A stretch of DNA of 64,000 bases from Dendrolimus kikuchii (GCA_019925095.2 CM034390.1:2529501-2593500); one strand, 5' to 3'; shown: positions 1 through 10,269, counted from the first letter of the stretch. Notes: a model not told the origin generated them from the sequence alone. Made by a program: numbers and translations.

Positions 1-57
1 GTGGTACGCAACATGGTGCCCCCAGGCGTAAACTCGCGGCTAATCGGAATGTAAATG
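1..57 (-). mobile_element. Edge fragment of a retroelement with R2-type endonuclease region
   Basis: The reverse strand reads FRLAASLRLGAPCCVP, which matches the segment just before the zinc-binding region of the larger copy at 3850-4878 (FRICASIRLGATCVVP). The copy runs off the window edge, so only this strip is visible. Confidence 0.5.
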
Positions 58-301
58 TCTTTGGTTTTTTTTTACTAAATCATAAATAAAATGATGTATC
101 TATAAAACTTAATTATATTACATTTCTAAGTGCTTGACATCAATTACTTTTAACTTTACTATTCATATCATGTTCGTATCGCAAGTTTCTGTTAAGGATT
201 CCACTAAGCTTCATTCTGAGCCAGCATGGTGCTATCGAAGTGATAGTGTACTGAAAAAAATGTAAATAAATGCTATGAGAACACGAACCAAGAAAGAATA
301 C

Positions 302-762
302 TAAGTCCTGCGGCCGGGTAGCCTGTCGTAAGAGGTGACAAAACAACTTACGGCCAGGTGGTAGGGTATTCACCCGTGTGGTTGGCCACCAACCTGGTTT
401 AGAGTATGCCACACATAACAACCTTGAGTTGTTTTCCGGCTTTAGTAGTGGTCAGATTTCAGATCTCCTTTAGAGGCTCGCAGCACATTGGTAACACCTT
501 TGGTGTTTCAAATATCTTTTTTTTTATTTTATTGCAGGAGATCAGCAGACAGACAGACGGCCCACTTGATGGAAAGCGGTTACCATCGCCTATGGACATT
601 TGCAACACCAAGTTGCTGCAAATGCGCTGCTGCTCTCTTAAGGGAAACTGGAACCTGGTCACTAATGCCGGAACACAACTCAAGGTTGTTATGGCGACAT
701 ACTTTAGACCAGGGGTGGTAGCCATCCAGTCGGGCGAATGCCCTACCACCTGGCATCTATAA
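302..762. repeat. Fold-back pair of family A repeats
   Basis: A forward family A arm (about 302-500, from CCTGCGGCCGG through the TTGAGTTGT region) is followed directly by an inverted arm (about 520-762, TTTATTGCAGGAGATCAGCA to CCCTACCACC). The two arms would fold into a long imperfect hairpin. The same forward/inverted arrangement, with the same spacer type (CACCTTTGGTGTT then a T-run and TTTATTGCAGGAG), recurs at 59960-60370, so it looks like a propagated fold-back variant rather than two chance insertions. Confidence 0.65.
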
Positions 763-1389
763 ACTACAGTAACCATTCTCCATTAGTGGGCCGACTGCCT
801 GGTTACCAGATTCCCAATTTAAAAATATCTGCATTGTATTTCATCAAACTCCTCTCAAATGCGTTGCCGTGAGAAAAATATAAAGTAGGTAACAAATTCC
901 ACATTTACAAATACTTCGTAGAGAATTTTTTTCTCAGACATTTTCTCATAATGCTCGAACTCAACAAAAATCTGAAAGCAAGAATACTTCACACGATAGA
1001 TTACCTGCCTAGTAACTAGTTGCGCTAATTGTTGGGTACTTACAACAGAATCAATATAATAAATTGATTTTCTGTCGAAAAAGAACTGCTCCTTTTCTTT
1101 CAACTAGACTATTCAGTACTGGACTAAGTATAGTGCCCAGATGAACGCTATAGTAAACTAGCCCTGGTTTAACCTTGCCGACGTCTACGCGTGCCAGCCT
1201 TTAAAATGGGATAGAAGGGTTGGGATAGAGGTATGAGACAGTAAGAGAGTTTAGATATGGATTGATGAATGTCGATAGGATAAGTAGGCCATCGGAATTC
1301 TCATTCACCATACGAAACATCGATCGAGCAGGCACAGCGTGCAGTAATCAAGACATTAATCCCAGCATAGCTTAAATTACGTTACTTGC
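763..1389. other. Intergenic/intronic AT-rich stretch, no gene seen
   Basis: No exon or known repeat could be supported here. This lies within or beyond the last visible introns of the reductase gene. I looked for its final exon (the C-terminal membrane-associated segment) and did not find it. Confidence 0.5.
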
Positions 1390-1617
1390 CTGTATCCCAT
1401 GTGACCAGTAGCCTGTCGTCTTTGTTATTCTACCCAATAAAGCTACGGCGTTCTTTGAATAAGTAGGTGCATCGGGTATGAACATATTGCCGTCCATTAC
1501 TCTTTGGGAGAATGCGTTCATTTTCGTCGACACGAACATCGGTGAGAGATGCTGAACGTAGATGCCTTTTGGGGAATATTCCTCCCTGATCGCTTGCGTG
1601 AAGCTTGCTACATATGA
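1390..1617 (-). CDS. HSDL1/HSD17B12-like short-chain reductase, exon 4 as seen
   Basis: This exon of 76 codons reads SYVASFTQAIREEYSPKGIY at its start, then a VQHLSP-FVSTKM segment, and ends RITKTTGYWSHGIQ. That is the part of the HSDL1/HSD17B12 family after the catalytic YxxxK, including the hallmark TTGYWSH near the C-terminus. The acceptor is ATCAATTTCAG at 1618-1619, and the phase (0) fits the end of the exon at 2711-2931, so the catalytic Lys is followed directly by Ser-Tyr-Val. The donor reads CAG|GCAAGT, a GC rather than a GT donor but otherwise a perfect consensus. A different-frame open stretch overlaps this exon and is not the gene. Later exons lie left of the window. Confidence 0.88.
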
Positions 1618-2710
1618 CTGAAATTGATAAACATTCTTCTAGAGTCTCAAAGAATGGGGTATTAACATGATTCATCAACAACAGCAACAAATCATGGAAG
1701 TCTTTTTAAAGGCTCAATACCTATATAGGTAAGCGACATTAGATACCGATTCATGATAGGATTTGTATGAAGATTTCTAACTAAACAAATCCCGGATGAT
1801 TTTGATGGTTGCTTTATGAAACAAACAAAGTTAATGCTTCTGCTTCATCTTTATCTATAAAACTTATAGTATGGTCTTTAATCACCTCCGAAGCTGTAGT
1901 AAATGACTAGACAAAACAAAATATTTCCCTATCCTAAGTGGTAATGATATCCACTTAGGTTTGAACAGGAATGCTAAATATCTCTCCGTTTTCGGTACTT
2001 ACGACCGTTGCAAATAAGAATTAGAAGTAATCATCTGAATTGTTAAGATGATTAACTGTTTTCTACCTCTACGCAATGAAATTAATGAAGAAGCACTTAT
2101 GTATAAGATACAAGACCATTTTTTAGGTCCATATTAATACTGACAATGACGAAAAAATTAAACTGGAATATTGATGGGTACAACTACAAATGTAAAGGTA
2201 GACCAAAAATAAGATGGATGGATTGTATGAAGGATGACATAATGATTTGTAGTGTAATAGAGGACGTATGGCAGGATAGAGAAATGTGAAAGGAAATGAC
2301 CCCAAATAATTGAGAGAAGGTAAAAGAAGAGAGACTCTACGAAAATTCTATTCTACAGTTGAATCAAGGACTATGTAGGAAACCTACATAGACACTGGTT
2401 GTATGGAAGCCTAATTATTTTATAATAAACCCATTTGTCTAATAATATGGTCAGTTGCTATTGAACTGTTGATGTGATATATTATCTGCTATTCAATTAA
2501 TATAAAATATAGTCCAAGTGAAGTGCAGTTTTCATTTTGTATAGATGTACGCGCATACACCAGCTAAGCAAATTACAGTCTGCTGAACTATAAGTCTTAA
2601 ACAGACTACAAGAACTGACTAGTCAAGCAGCTAACGCTCAAATACAGAACTACGGTGCCTCCGTGCCTCCAAGGCAAATTGTCTTACAGTACTCTCAAAA
2701 TCAGAATTAC
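1618..2710. other. Intron of the reductase gene
   Basis: This intron lies between the exons at 2711-2931 and 1390-1617. Apart from the retroelement fragment at about 2190-2330, I see only AT-rich sequence. Confidence 0.6.
2190..2330 (+). mobile_element. LINE reverse transcriptase C-terminal fragment
   Basis: The plus strand reads KGRPKIRWMDCMKDDIMI and then a WQDREM segment. This is the GRPK-RW-D-VKDDM tail common at the C-terminus of insect endonuclease/reverse transcriptase proteins. It is short and ends at a stop, so it is a relic. A related tail sits inside the Helitron at 31296-32020. Confidence 0.55.
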
Positions 2711-2931
2711 CTTAGTAGCAGCGTAAACTGCCATCAAGGGCATGGGCTGCAGCTCGGCGCCAGACGAGACGTTGACCACAGCGCCCTTGCCCCTCTGCAC
2801 CATCCCAGGCAGCACCATCTTGGTCATCACAGTCACGGCACCCACGTTCACGTTGATCAACTCCCAGGACTTGTTTGAAGATACTTCGCAAAGCAACATT
2901 GGGTAATCATACTGACAGCCCACGTTGTTTA
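2711..2931 (-). CDS. HSDL1/HSD17B12-like short-chain reductase, exon 3 as seen (active site)
   Basis: This exon of 221 nt starts with two bases that complete a Val codon and then reads NNVGCQYDYP, LINVNVGAVT, KMVLPGMVQRGKGAVVNVSS and MAVYAATK. These are the short-chain dehydrogenase signatures in order: the NNVG loop, the structural Asn region, the catalytic Ser and the YxxxK pair. The acceptor is GTATTCCAG and the donor AAG|GTAATT. The family reduces 3-ketoacyl-CoA or steroid substrates at the ER membrane. The vertebrate HSDL1 branch has lost the active-site Tyr, but Tyr is kept here, so the enzyme could be active. The substrate cannot be told from sequence. Confidence 0.92.
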
Positions 2932-3084
2932 CTGGAATACAATATTTATCTCAATTTATTAACAGAAAACTTAGACATCAACTAGTCGTATATGAATCGG
3001 AATCGCGAACGACGTTCCCAAGATAATTTTGGAATAAGTAGTAGTAGTTGTATTCGCCACAAAGGCAGGCAAAGGAATCTAGTC

Positions 3085-3360
3085 CATACAGCCAATTCTG
3101 ATGTTTAAGCCTTCGTATAATAGTCGCGCAGTTGTATTGTAGGCTACAACTAACGCCATTCAACGGAGTTCTTGTGAAAACTCAAAAGGCCACATTTGAC
3201 TATACAGTTCACATTTCTCACAAAACACATAATTACTACTCAAAAATTATCAATATCCTACAACTATTGTTCATTTTAGAGTAATTTTACACATTTTTAG
3301 AAAATAAAACTGCACAGCACAACGTCTCCTTTCAGTTCCCGCCAAAAACTCCTTTGGAAT
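3085..3360. repeat. Interspersed repeat family R, copy 1
   Basis: The segment with CACATTTGACTATACAGTTC, ATTACTACTCAAAAA and CTTTCAGTTCCCGCCAAAAA is found again at 17695-17955 and, inverted, at 62407-62660. All three have the same order of blocks and similar ends. It has no coding capacity. It is likely a nonautonomous DNA element and its superfamily is not determined. Confidence 0.7.
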
Positions 3361-3459
3361 AAGTTGTTGACAAGTCTATATTTTATGTTCGGATACGACA
3401 GTACACATATATACGTTTGTGGAGGTGAATTAAGTAACGCTGTGTCACTTCGATAAAGA

Positions 3460-3600
3460 AATCTTTAATCTTCTTTACATTTTCTTATTAGCATCGTCCA
3501 GTCTTCTTCACAGCCTGAGCTTTCTACCCACGCTACCATTTGATCGTCTCTTGCGTTTTCATTCCATCGTCTATTGTTTATCTTTTCTTTCACTCATCAT
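3460..3600 (-). other. Short coding-like tail of unknown origin
   Basis: The reverse strand reads RRWNENARDDQMVAWVESSG, then CEEDWTMLIRKCKED and a stop. The composition looks protein-coding and it is probably the C-terminus of a retroelement protein, but I could not tie it to a family. It does not fit the missing exon of the reductase. Confidence 0.25.
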
Positions 3601-3849
3601 CTATCCTTCTCACTCAAACATCTTTCAGAAACACACTATAGAATATAATCACCAATATGTTCGGAAACATTCATAAACGTAAATGTGTAGTAGACATTGG
3701 CTATTTATGATTATTTTAAGAGTGTTGTTGCTATATTACAGATAACTTCTTTATTGTAACAACCAAAATTATTTTAAAAATTAAACTAAACTATAAAATA
3801 GAAACCTAAAATTAAATACTAAAACTAAATAAAAAAAAGGAGAGCAAAA

Positions 3850-4878
3850 TTATAGATAAAATATTGGTCCCAAACCACTGTCACTTACCGGGAACGTTCC
3901 CAAAAGGCTGGCGGCGTTACCACGCTGAATAGCAATGCTTACCCTTTGAGCAAAATAGACGCCAGCCTTTTGGTCGCGTGAGAGGTCTACTAAGCGCTCG
4001 GCAACATCTCGATAAAGTTTTAGAGCGTTAGGACCCCACGGACCCAGAGTTTCCACCCCAAACGCCGCAAATGTGTAACTATTGCCGATAGCGGCGTACT
4101 TGCGGCGCTTGAGGGCCTCCTGTTCGGCTGCAGCAGAACCGGCGGTAGCGGACGTACTTGAAAGATGGGACGCCGCCAGAGTGTCAACGCAAGTAGCATC
4201 CCACACTAAGGGGCGGCCCATCTTCCAAGGTACTAACGTCATCCCATCCGGTCTCCTGCCATCGTCGCGGCACAAGCCGTTTGGTTCCAGAACGGCAGGT
4301 ACCCCGGCGGTGACAAGAGCCCGGCGGATAATGTCGTTCAGTGCCGCGTGACGAGAAATTCTACCGGCGCTTCTGCTGCAGGATAATCCATGGTGTCCTA
4401 AGCGATCCACCTTATCCCCACATTGACAGAGGTGAGGGACCACACAGGTTGCCCCCAGGCGAATGCTGGCGCAGATTCTGAAGGTAGTATCATCTAAAAG
4501 TGTGCCAAGATTCGCCGAGGGCAGAGCCTGTAGCCAGAGACCTGACTCCCAACGTGAGACAGCTAAGAGGCGAGCACGCTCAGCCTGCCCCGTACAAGAA
4601 GAAAAGAGTTTCTGATACGTTATAAGGCTGAGCGGCTCGTCCCAAAGCTTCTAGCGCTTTAGGTTCACGGGTAAATTTTGATTCGGGCAGGCCAGCGACC
4701 ACGCATTTTTAGCCTCAGCCAAACCTCAAAATCACTAAGTGATGGATTTAATATTTTACCGATGAGGTCCAAGGTGCTATACACTGAGGCCAAGAGGCGG
4801 GTAACGCTATGTCGGAAATTTTCCGAATTCCCAGGCCGCCGAGCCTTATAGGCAGGGTGGCCTGGGTCCACGAGCGTT
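3850..4878 (-). mobile_element. Degenerate retroelement pol C-terminus with R2-like endonuclease features
   Basis: From right to left the reverse strand encodes a DLIGKILNPSLSDFEV segment, a break, then LLAVSRWESGLWLQALPSAN, a zinc-binding CQC...HHGLSC motif, RHAALND, a RRPDG...LVWDATCVDT segment, FAAFGVETLGPWGPNA and an AIQRGNAASLLGT tail. A CCHC knuckle, an RHxxxND box and a PD...D pair are the layout of the restriction-like endonuclease of R2/R4-type LINEs, so I infer that class. The family itself I cannot name. The last 197 codons (3850-4443) are open, while the upstream part is frameshifted. Further copies lie at 1-57, 5047-5245 and 14870-15860. Confidence 0.7.
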
Positions 4879-5046
4879 AAACTACGAAACTATCTCCTTT
4901 TTTAAAAACTTCCGTTGAATGAAATTTGAATAATATCTTCCCGATATTGGTAGAATAATAGCAGAAAAAGACTGGTATTACCACTAGCAGAAAAGGCGTT
5001 AGCCGAAATAAATATTGAAAATCTACTAAAAAACATTTATTGCATC

Positions 5047-5245
5047 TTGCACCTAAGGCAACGAATTAGCGTTGCCATCCAACGCGGAAATGCGGCCAGC
5101 ATTTTGGGCACGATCCCCACCGACAGCGATTTGAAGTCAATTTTTGAGGTAATAACTTCTTACGGGGAGGGCAAACTGCTTCGTTACGTAACGCGTTACG
5201 GCGCAAGTCTGTCTGGCTTCCCTTTCTCTCATGTCAGATTACTTT
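5047..5245 (+). mobile_element. 3' tail fragment of the same retroelement family
   Basis: The plus strand reads LRQRISVAIQRGNAASILGT, the C-terminal block of the retroelement at 3850-4878, then a noncoding tail with GCTTCGTTACGTAACGCGTT. That tail recurs at 5785-5890, where no coding part precedes it. Confidence 0.6.
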
Positions 5246-5606
5246 AAGTTATCACTTCTGTCGGGCGTCCCGAGACGCACACCGTCTCTTTTTTTTCTAT
5301 AGATTTATAGTTATTTTGTAAGTCTAGCTTTATTTATAGTACAGTTTAGTTTATTTAATTTTAAAATTAACAATTAGGACCAATTAAAATACCTAAATTA
5401 AAACAAAATCGAAATGTGTGCTGGGACACATAGTAGAAGTGAAACTTCAACGGACAAGTGGAAAAACGAATCGCAACAAAATTTTAACTTGAAGTTTTAC
5501 GGGCAGTTTTTCAAATTAGACAAGTACATTAACAATCGTTTATTTTTTCCATAATAGCTACTATACCCTAAAAAACGAATAAGCCGGTATCTGTTATGTA
5601 TCTTAC
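5246..5606. other. Reductase intron with a small shared repeat
   Basis: The segment at about 5413-5476 (GTGCTGGGACACATAGTAGA) is repeated at about 26607-26670. The sequence around 5248-5284 (CTTCTGTCGGGCGTCCCGAG) is repeated near 7745-7775. I see no exon here, although a reductase exon of about 105 nt would be expected between 2931 and 5607. Confidence 0.5.
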
Positions 5607-5729
5607 CTATTTCTGACGCGACTGACTTCAGTTTATCGATGTTCCTGCTGATGATTATCACGTTGATACCTCTCTTGGCAAGCTCCAAGGCGTAATGCTT
5701 GCCGATACCATCCGTCCCCCCAGTCACCA
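5607..5729 (-). CDS. HSDL1/HSD17B12-like short-chain reductase, exon 2 (cofactor site)
   Basis: This 123-nt exon reads VVTGGTDGIGKHYALELAKR and then NVIIISRNIDKLKSVASEI. It holds the TGxxxGxG NAD(P)-binding motif and the following beta strand with the ISR that favours NADPH. The acceptor is TTGGCTTTCAG and the donor is ATAG|GTAAGA. It begins with TG, completing the Val codon left open by the exon at 24108-24270, and it ends in phase 1. The exon at 2711-2931 also starts in phase 1. A direct join would therefore stay in frame but would leave out about 35 residues (strand 3 to strand 4 of the Rossmann fold). Confidence 0.92.
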
Positions 5730-5784
5730 CTGAAAGCCAAATAATAATATTTTTTATACATGAGCTACTGCTACCGCTTTATTG

Positions 5785-5890
5785 AAGTGATAACTTCTTA
5801 TGGGAGGGTAAACCGCTTCGTTGCGTAACGCGTTGCGGCGCCAGTCTGTCTGGCTTCTCTTTCTCTCACGCGGTAGGCAGGCTCCTCCTC
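5785..5890 (+). repeat. Retroelement tail repeat, second copy
   Basis: GTGATAACTTCTTATGGGAG and CGTTGCGTAACGCGTTGCGG match the tail following the retroelement fragment at 5047-5245. No coding part is seen upstream. Confidence 0.55.
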
Positions 5891-6019
5891 TCTCACTCTA
5901 ACCCACAGCGCTAGCCATATTTCGGAATTAGATCAAACAATGATACTAATAATGTACATACACCAAATTGTAATGTACATATTCAAGAATTGTAACTAAG
6001 AATAAAATATATTTTATAA

Positions 6020-6165
6020 TCAATAAAAGGTTGTCTGGAAGAGATCGCTTCTTAGCGATAAGACCGCCCATTGTGCATATTTAGAATAATTTTAGGCTAT
6101 AAGTTTTTCTGTTTTCTGTAATGGTGTGCAATAAAGTATTATCTATCTATCTATCTAGATTTTAT
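6020..6165 (+). mobile_element. Jockey-type LINE 3' tail
   Basis: The tail contains GGAAGAGATCGCTTCTTAGC, GATAAGACCGCCCATTGT, AATAAAG and a (TATC)n end. The same tail ends the Jockey fragment at 10755-11654, which assigns the family. Other tails lie at 10270-10420, 12258-12375 and 25270-25395. Confidence 0.6.
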
Positions 6166-6189
6166 TAATAAATAACCTTTCCTTACATT

Positions 6190-6749
6190 ATACATACATA
6201 CATACATAGATAACTTCACGCCAGTTCCCTTGAGGGGTAGGCACGAACAACAGAGTGCCATTTAGGCTTATTCTTACACACCTCACTTGCCTCTTTGACA
6301 TTCATAACTCTTGTCATGCAAGCTCGTCTGTTCTTAAGGCTTCTGACATCACCTTCTGCTAGTACACGATCAATTTGATCATGGAAGGTGTGTCGTGGCC
6401 TTCCACGACTTCTGCATCCATCCACGTTTGCATTGTATATCTGTTTAGTCATTCTTTCATCATGCATTCTTTCCACATGCCCGAACCACCGGAGCATTCC
6501 TTTCCTTACCTTCACCCCGACACTCTCTTTCAGACCAACTCTCTTTCTTACTTCGGTATTACGAACACGGTCCGCGAGCGTCACTCCGCAGATTTTGCGC
6601 AGTGCTCGCATCTCGACCGCGTTTACTCTACTTTCATGCTCTTTCTTCCATACCCAACTCTCGCTTCCATACGTGAGCGTAGGTACCAGCACCGCGTTGT
6701 GTACGGCGAGCTGGGCCTTCTGGCTGAGATTCTTAGCGCCTACCTTGAG
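6190..6749 (-). mobile_element. RTE-like LINE, C-terminal reverse transcriptase region and (TATG)n tail
   Basis: The reverse strand encodes LVPTLTYGSESWVWKKEHES, VNAVEMRALRKICGV, MLRWFGHVERM, GRPRHTFHDQIDRVLAEGDV and NKPKWHSVVRAYPSRELA before a stop, then the tail CGTGAAGTTAT(C/G)TATGTATG. This is the longest of at least nine copies in the window. All share the same 3' end and are cut at different 5' points, as expected from target-primed reverse transcription. It is fused to a family A copy at 6750. Confidence 0.75.
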
Positions 6750-6815
6750 TTGTGTTCCGGTATTAGTGACCAGGATCCAGTCTCCCTTAAGAGAGCAGCA
6801 GCGCATTTGTAGCAC
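6216..6815 (-). pseudogene. Chimeric open frame: family A repeat joined to LINE C-terminus
   Basis: A 199-codon open frame starts in the inverted family A sequence (MLQMRCCSLKGDW...GTQLKVG) and runs without a stop into the LINE C-terminus (AKNLSQKAQLAVHNAVLVPT onward). The junction is near 6748. The LINE part is a real relic. The repeat part is only open by chance of composition, since several other copies are open in the same frame. I do not think it encodes a host protein. Confidence 0.4.
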
Positions 6816-6905
6816 CTTTGGTGTTGCAAATGTCTATAGGCGATGGAAACCGCTTTCCGTCAAGTGGGCCGTCTGCCTGTCTGCTGAACTCCTGCAATAA
6901 AAAAA
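6750..6905 (+). repeat. Family A repeat, 3' half
   Basis: It runs from CCTTGAGTTGTGTTCCGG to CTGAACTCCTGCAATAAAAA and abuts the LINE fragment on its left. Confidence 0.7.
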
Positions 6906-7204
6906 ATAGCTTTTATCTGACAATTGAAAATTCTGCCCTTAGTAAATTAATTAAATAAATTCTATGTAGCAACAAATTTCAAATCTGATCATCATTCCCA
7001 TAGTTGTTCAATAGCAAAATAAACACTAAATTGTATTTTTCTTTTGCAGGGAGTACTGTGACCGGATGACGTCGGCTTGGGTTCGCAACGATGTAAGTTC
7101 AATACTTTATTACAAAATACACTAATTGTAAATAAACTAAACTACAAAAATTCACGACCCATCTGGAAAGAGGTTGGTACGACATCCCGTCACATTCTCG
7201 GCAA

Positions 7205-7551
7205 GCGTCCCTTTCCTGGCAACTTTTTAACCGATTTCAAAAAAGGAGGAAGTTCTAAATTCGTCGGGATCTTTTTTTTATGTATGTTCACCGATTACTC
7301 CGAGATTTATGATCCGATTTACGCGATTCTTGTTTAGTTTGATGCGGAATAGTTGCCATTTGGTCCTCTAGAAATTTAACATAGTTTGGCCCAGTAGTTT
7401 TCATTTTACGAACATTTATTTGTTCCCGTTTCTTGGGACCTATATTTTTTAAGGAGCGCGGCACCTTTCGTAGGTCTACCCATACATACCTAGACACTAA
7501 AAAGTAAATAAAATAAAAAAAAACTTCGTTTAAAAAAACCGACTTCAAAAA
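7205..7551. repeat. Lepidopteran-type interspersed repeat bounded by CCGAYTTCAAAAA
   Basis: AACCGATTTCAAAAAAGGAG at the left and AACCGACTTCAAAAAC at the right bound about 345 bp of AT-rich DNA. A related CCGACTTCA-containing block lies at about 9985-10175. No coding capacity is seen. Confidence 0.35.
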
Positions 7552-7573
7552 CTAAAAAACTAAAAAGTATAAA

Positions 7574-7676
7574 ATAACTGTAGCACCTTTGGTGATACAA
7601 ATGTCCATAGGCGATGGTAACCGCTCTCCATAAAGTGGGCCGTCTGCCTGTCTGCTGAACTCCTGCAATAAAAATT
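7574..7676 (+). repeat. Family A repeat, 3' third
   Basis: GTAGCACCTTTGGTGATACA to CTGAACTCCTGCAATAAAAA, truncated at its 5' side. Confidence 0.65.
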
Positions 7677-7860
7677 AAAAGAAGCTTTTCTCAAGTTAAA
7701 CAATTTCAATATTAAATAGTTCAACATAGATTAATTGAAGTTAATCACTTCTGTCGGACGTCCCGAGACGCACACATTTGTTTTTTAATAGAAGAAAGAA
7801 GTAAATGGCAATCTTTACATAATCCATACTAATACTATAAATGTGAAAATAACTCTATTA

Positions 7861-7940
7861 GTATTTTCTTAAGTTTTCACGAATAGTACACATAATAAAA
7901 CTACGTTTTAACGGTTTTTAGCGCGGTGTTTTATTTAACA
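7861..7940 (+). repeat. Single arm of the hairpin MITE seen at 46948 and 54361
   Basis: ATAATAAAACTACGTTTTAA, CGGTTTTTAGCGCGGT and the outer TTTTCTTAAGTTTTC match one arm of the hairpin elements at 46948-47066 and 54361-54606. The opposite arm is missing here. Confidence 0.6.
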
Positions 7941-8167
7941 TTTATTGCTCGGACATTAGTATGTCTATGACATTTTCAAGAAAAACCAAGGTACCGATTT
8001 TACTAAAAAAAATATATATATCTAGTCTCAATACCGTTAATGGAAATGGGGTACATTTTATCCCGGAAAATGGGATAGTGCCCGGAATGTCTAGGCATTG
8101 AGATGCTAAAAAAGTTCTCTTGTTATAATACACTGTTTGTTACTTTGATCATTTTATTTTATTTAAC

Positions 8168-8378
8168 ATCAAAGGTTTGACAGTTAGGAATAGTTTCTAA
8201 GGGAAAATGAAATTGTTGTTTTTACTATATTCCAAGTATTTTTTTTTTAAATTCCTCACTTTTTAAATCTTCCCTGGACTTCCACAAATAATTCAAAACC
8301 AAAATTAGCCAAAGAAGTCCAGACGTTCTCGAGTTTAAGCGAGACTAAAGAACAGCAATTGATTTTTATATATATAGA
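8168..8378 (-). mobile_element. Helitron fragment (CAATTGCTGTTCGTTAGTCTCG family)
   Basis: On the reverse strand it starts TCTATATATATAAAAATCAA just after an A, followed by the CTTGAGAACGTCTGG-like block. It is truncated before the CTAG end. Better copies lie at 25521-25943 and 58971-59334. Confidence 0.6.
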
Positions 8379-8924
8379 TTAGAAGATGTGAGTGTGTGAT
8401 ACTGGTGCCTGGCTCAAATAAACTATCGAAGGACAATGCAAATTGTGCAAGGTGCGTACTCTTTTATCTCACATCCTTTTTTAATTCGGGCGGCGAGGAA
8501 CGATAATAACCCCTGTTTCCCCTACTTCTTTTTTTATTTCTACGATGACCATAATTTGGGTTAACGATTTCGTTGCAGGCCATTCTATTCACTACTGGCC
8601 TTTTCATGATTATCTGCAAATTTTGTATACAAAACTGTAGTTTTGATGATGAGTTTTAAATGCAATACGAAACGTGATGCAGTGAAAACCGCATTTACCT
8701 TACTTTGAGTAATCATCTTAAGCGAATCATTTTATAATTCATGCAATTTTCCAACAGTTTTAGAATGTACTTCTATGATTAGGATTATCATTGAATTGAA
8801 TTAAGTTTTCTGTTATTACACAAGACAATACACCCCACAAGACGTCCCAGACGTCTGAGAATAAGCCGTTGATTGTTGCTGCTATAATTTTGAGCAAGTA
8901 ATTTTAGCAAACAGTTTTTCATTT
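8379..8924. other. Reductase intron, no feature recognised
   Basis: AT-rich sequence with no exon, hairpin or repeat that I could match elsewhere in the window. Confidence 0.45.
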
Positions 8925-9225
8925 TTTTTATTGCATGAGTTCAGTAAACAGACACACGACCCGTCTGATGGAAAGTGGTTACCATCGCTTGTAGACATTT
9001 GTAACACTAAGAGCGTTACAATTTAAGCACGACTGGAACCTGTCCACTAATGTGGGAACACAACTCAAGCTTGGTATGGCAGCAAACTAAACCAGGGCGG
9101 TAGCCATCCAGACGGGTAAATACCCTACCACCTGGCTGTGGGTTGTTTTGTCGCTTCTTACGATAGGACGCCCAGCCGCAGGAAATTGTATTCTATCTCC
9201 GTTCCTGCACGGATAAAACTGTAGT
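8925..9225 (-). repeat. Family A repeat, near full length, diverged
   Basis: It runs from TTTTTTTATTGCATGAGTTC to GTTCCTGCACGGATAAAA, inverted relative to the copy at 22987-23305, with many substitutions. Confidence 0.7.
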
Positions 9226-10269
9226 TTAATGCTCTGGTAGCTGCACGCAGTCTCATTATGTCGAGAATCACACACTCTTACCAACTAACGAGTGACTGAA
9301 TGCCGAGTGCATGTTTATACCTCCCGAGTGAGGTAGCGAGTCCCTGTGGAAGCGGGAAGGTCCGAGTGAGTCGTGAGTCACTTTAGTCGTTCATCACTCG
9401 TCCTCGTCAAGTGCTTATTATACGAATCTTTATCTTTACTGCATTAGTTAGCAGTAGAATAACAAAAAATGTAATACGTTATCTTTATCAAAAATAGTTG
9501 GCAACCCTACGTCCAGCAGTGCACTACGATTGGCTGACGACGAATTTTTAAAAATAGAACCCTCATTGTACGAACATCACAACGCACTTGCTGAATTCGT
9601 TTTACTTAACGAAGCATATTATAAAGTTTTATGTCAAATATGGACCTTGGCATACAATTTTGGACAAACAAATACATAAATACAATAACAAGTAAGAAAT
9701 TTGTACACTCCAAATCAGTTGTGAAACGTCTAAGCAAGAAAAGTAAAAAGTAGGTCTAGTATCATCTTTTGTGGTGTGAAATGTCATTGTACTTGCCAAT
9801 CACGTTGTGTAATGATTGTAATATTGCAATAGGCTTCAATGTCTGTTCCGTTTCAGTGTCATTCGCTTTCACTAGACCTTTGGTAGCTCAAACAATTGTT
9901 AGCAGGAAGTGTTTTAGATCAGTACAGAGAGAGCTAAAATGGAACTTCTGTAAACATCACTGTAGAAATTAGTTTAAATAAAAAAAATCTAGCAAAAAAG
10001 AAGCCGACTTCATGAGTAGACATTCTTGAAGTAGGTAAAACATCTGAATCCAATGCAAAAAAAAACATCAAAGTCGGTTCGGAAACTAAAAAGATTACGC
10101 TGAACATACATAAAAGTAAAAAAAAATTACACGAGGGATTAAGAACCTCCTTCTGTTTTTGACGTCGATTAAAAAACAAATTTCATACTACCCGTGCGCA
10201 GATTTACCGATAGGCTCATGATGTCACGCGTCAATGGTCAGTAGCGTTGACAAAAAAAGGTTACATAAA
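9226..10269. other. Reductase intron, little recognised
   Basis: AT-rich sequence. About 9985-10175 has the CCGACTTCA...GTCGGTTC blocks of a common interspersed repeat. No exon could be supported. Confidence 0.4.

Noticed and set aside
1430..1690. An 86-codon reverse-strand open frame with its own ATG
   Set aside because: It overlaps the real reductase exon (1390-1617) in another frame. The true frame has the family motifs and matching splice sites.
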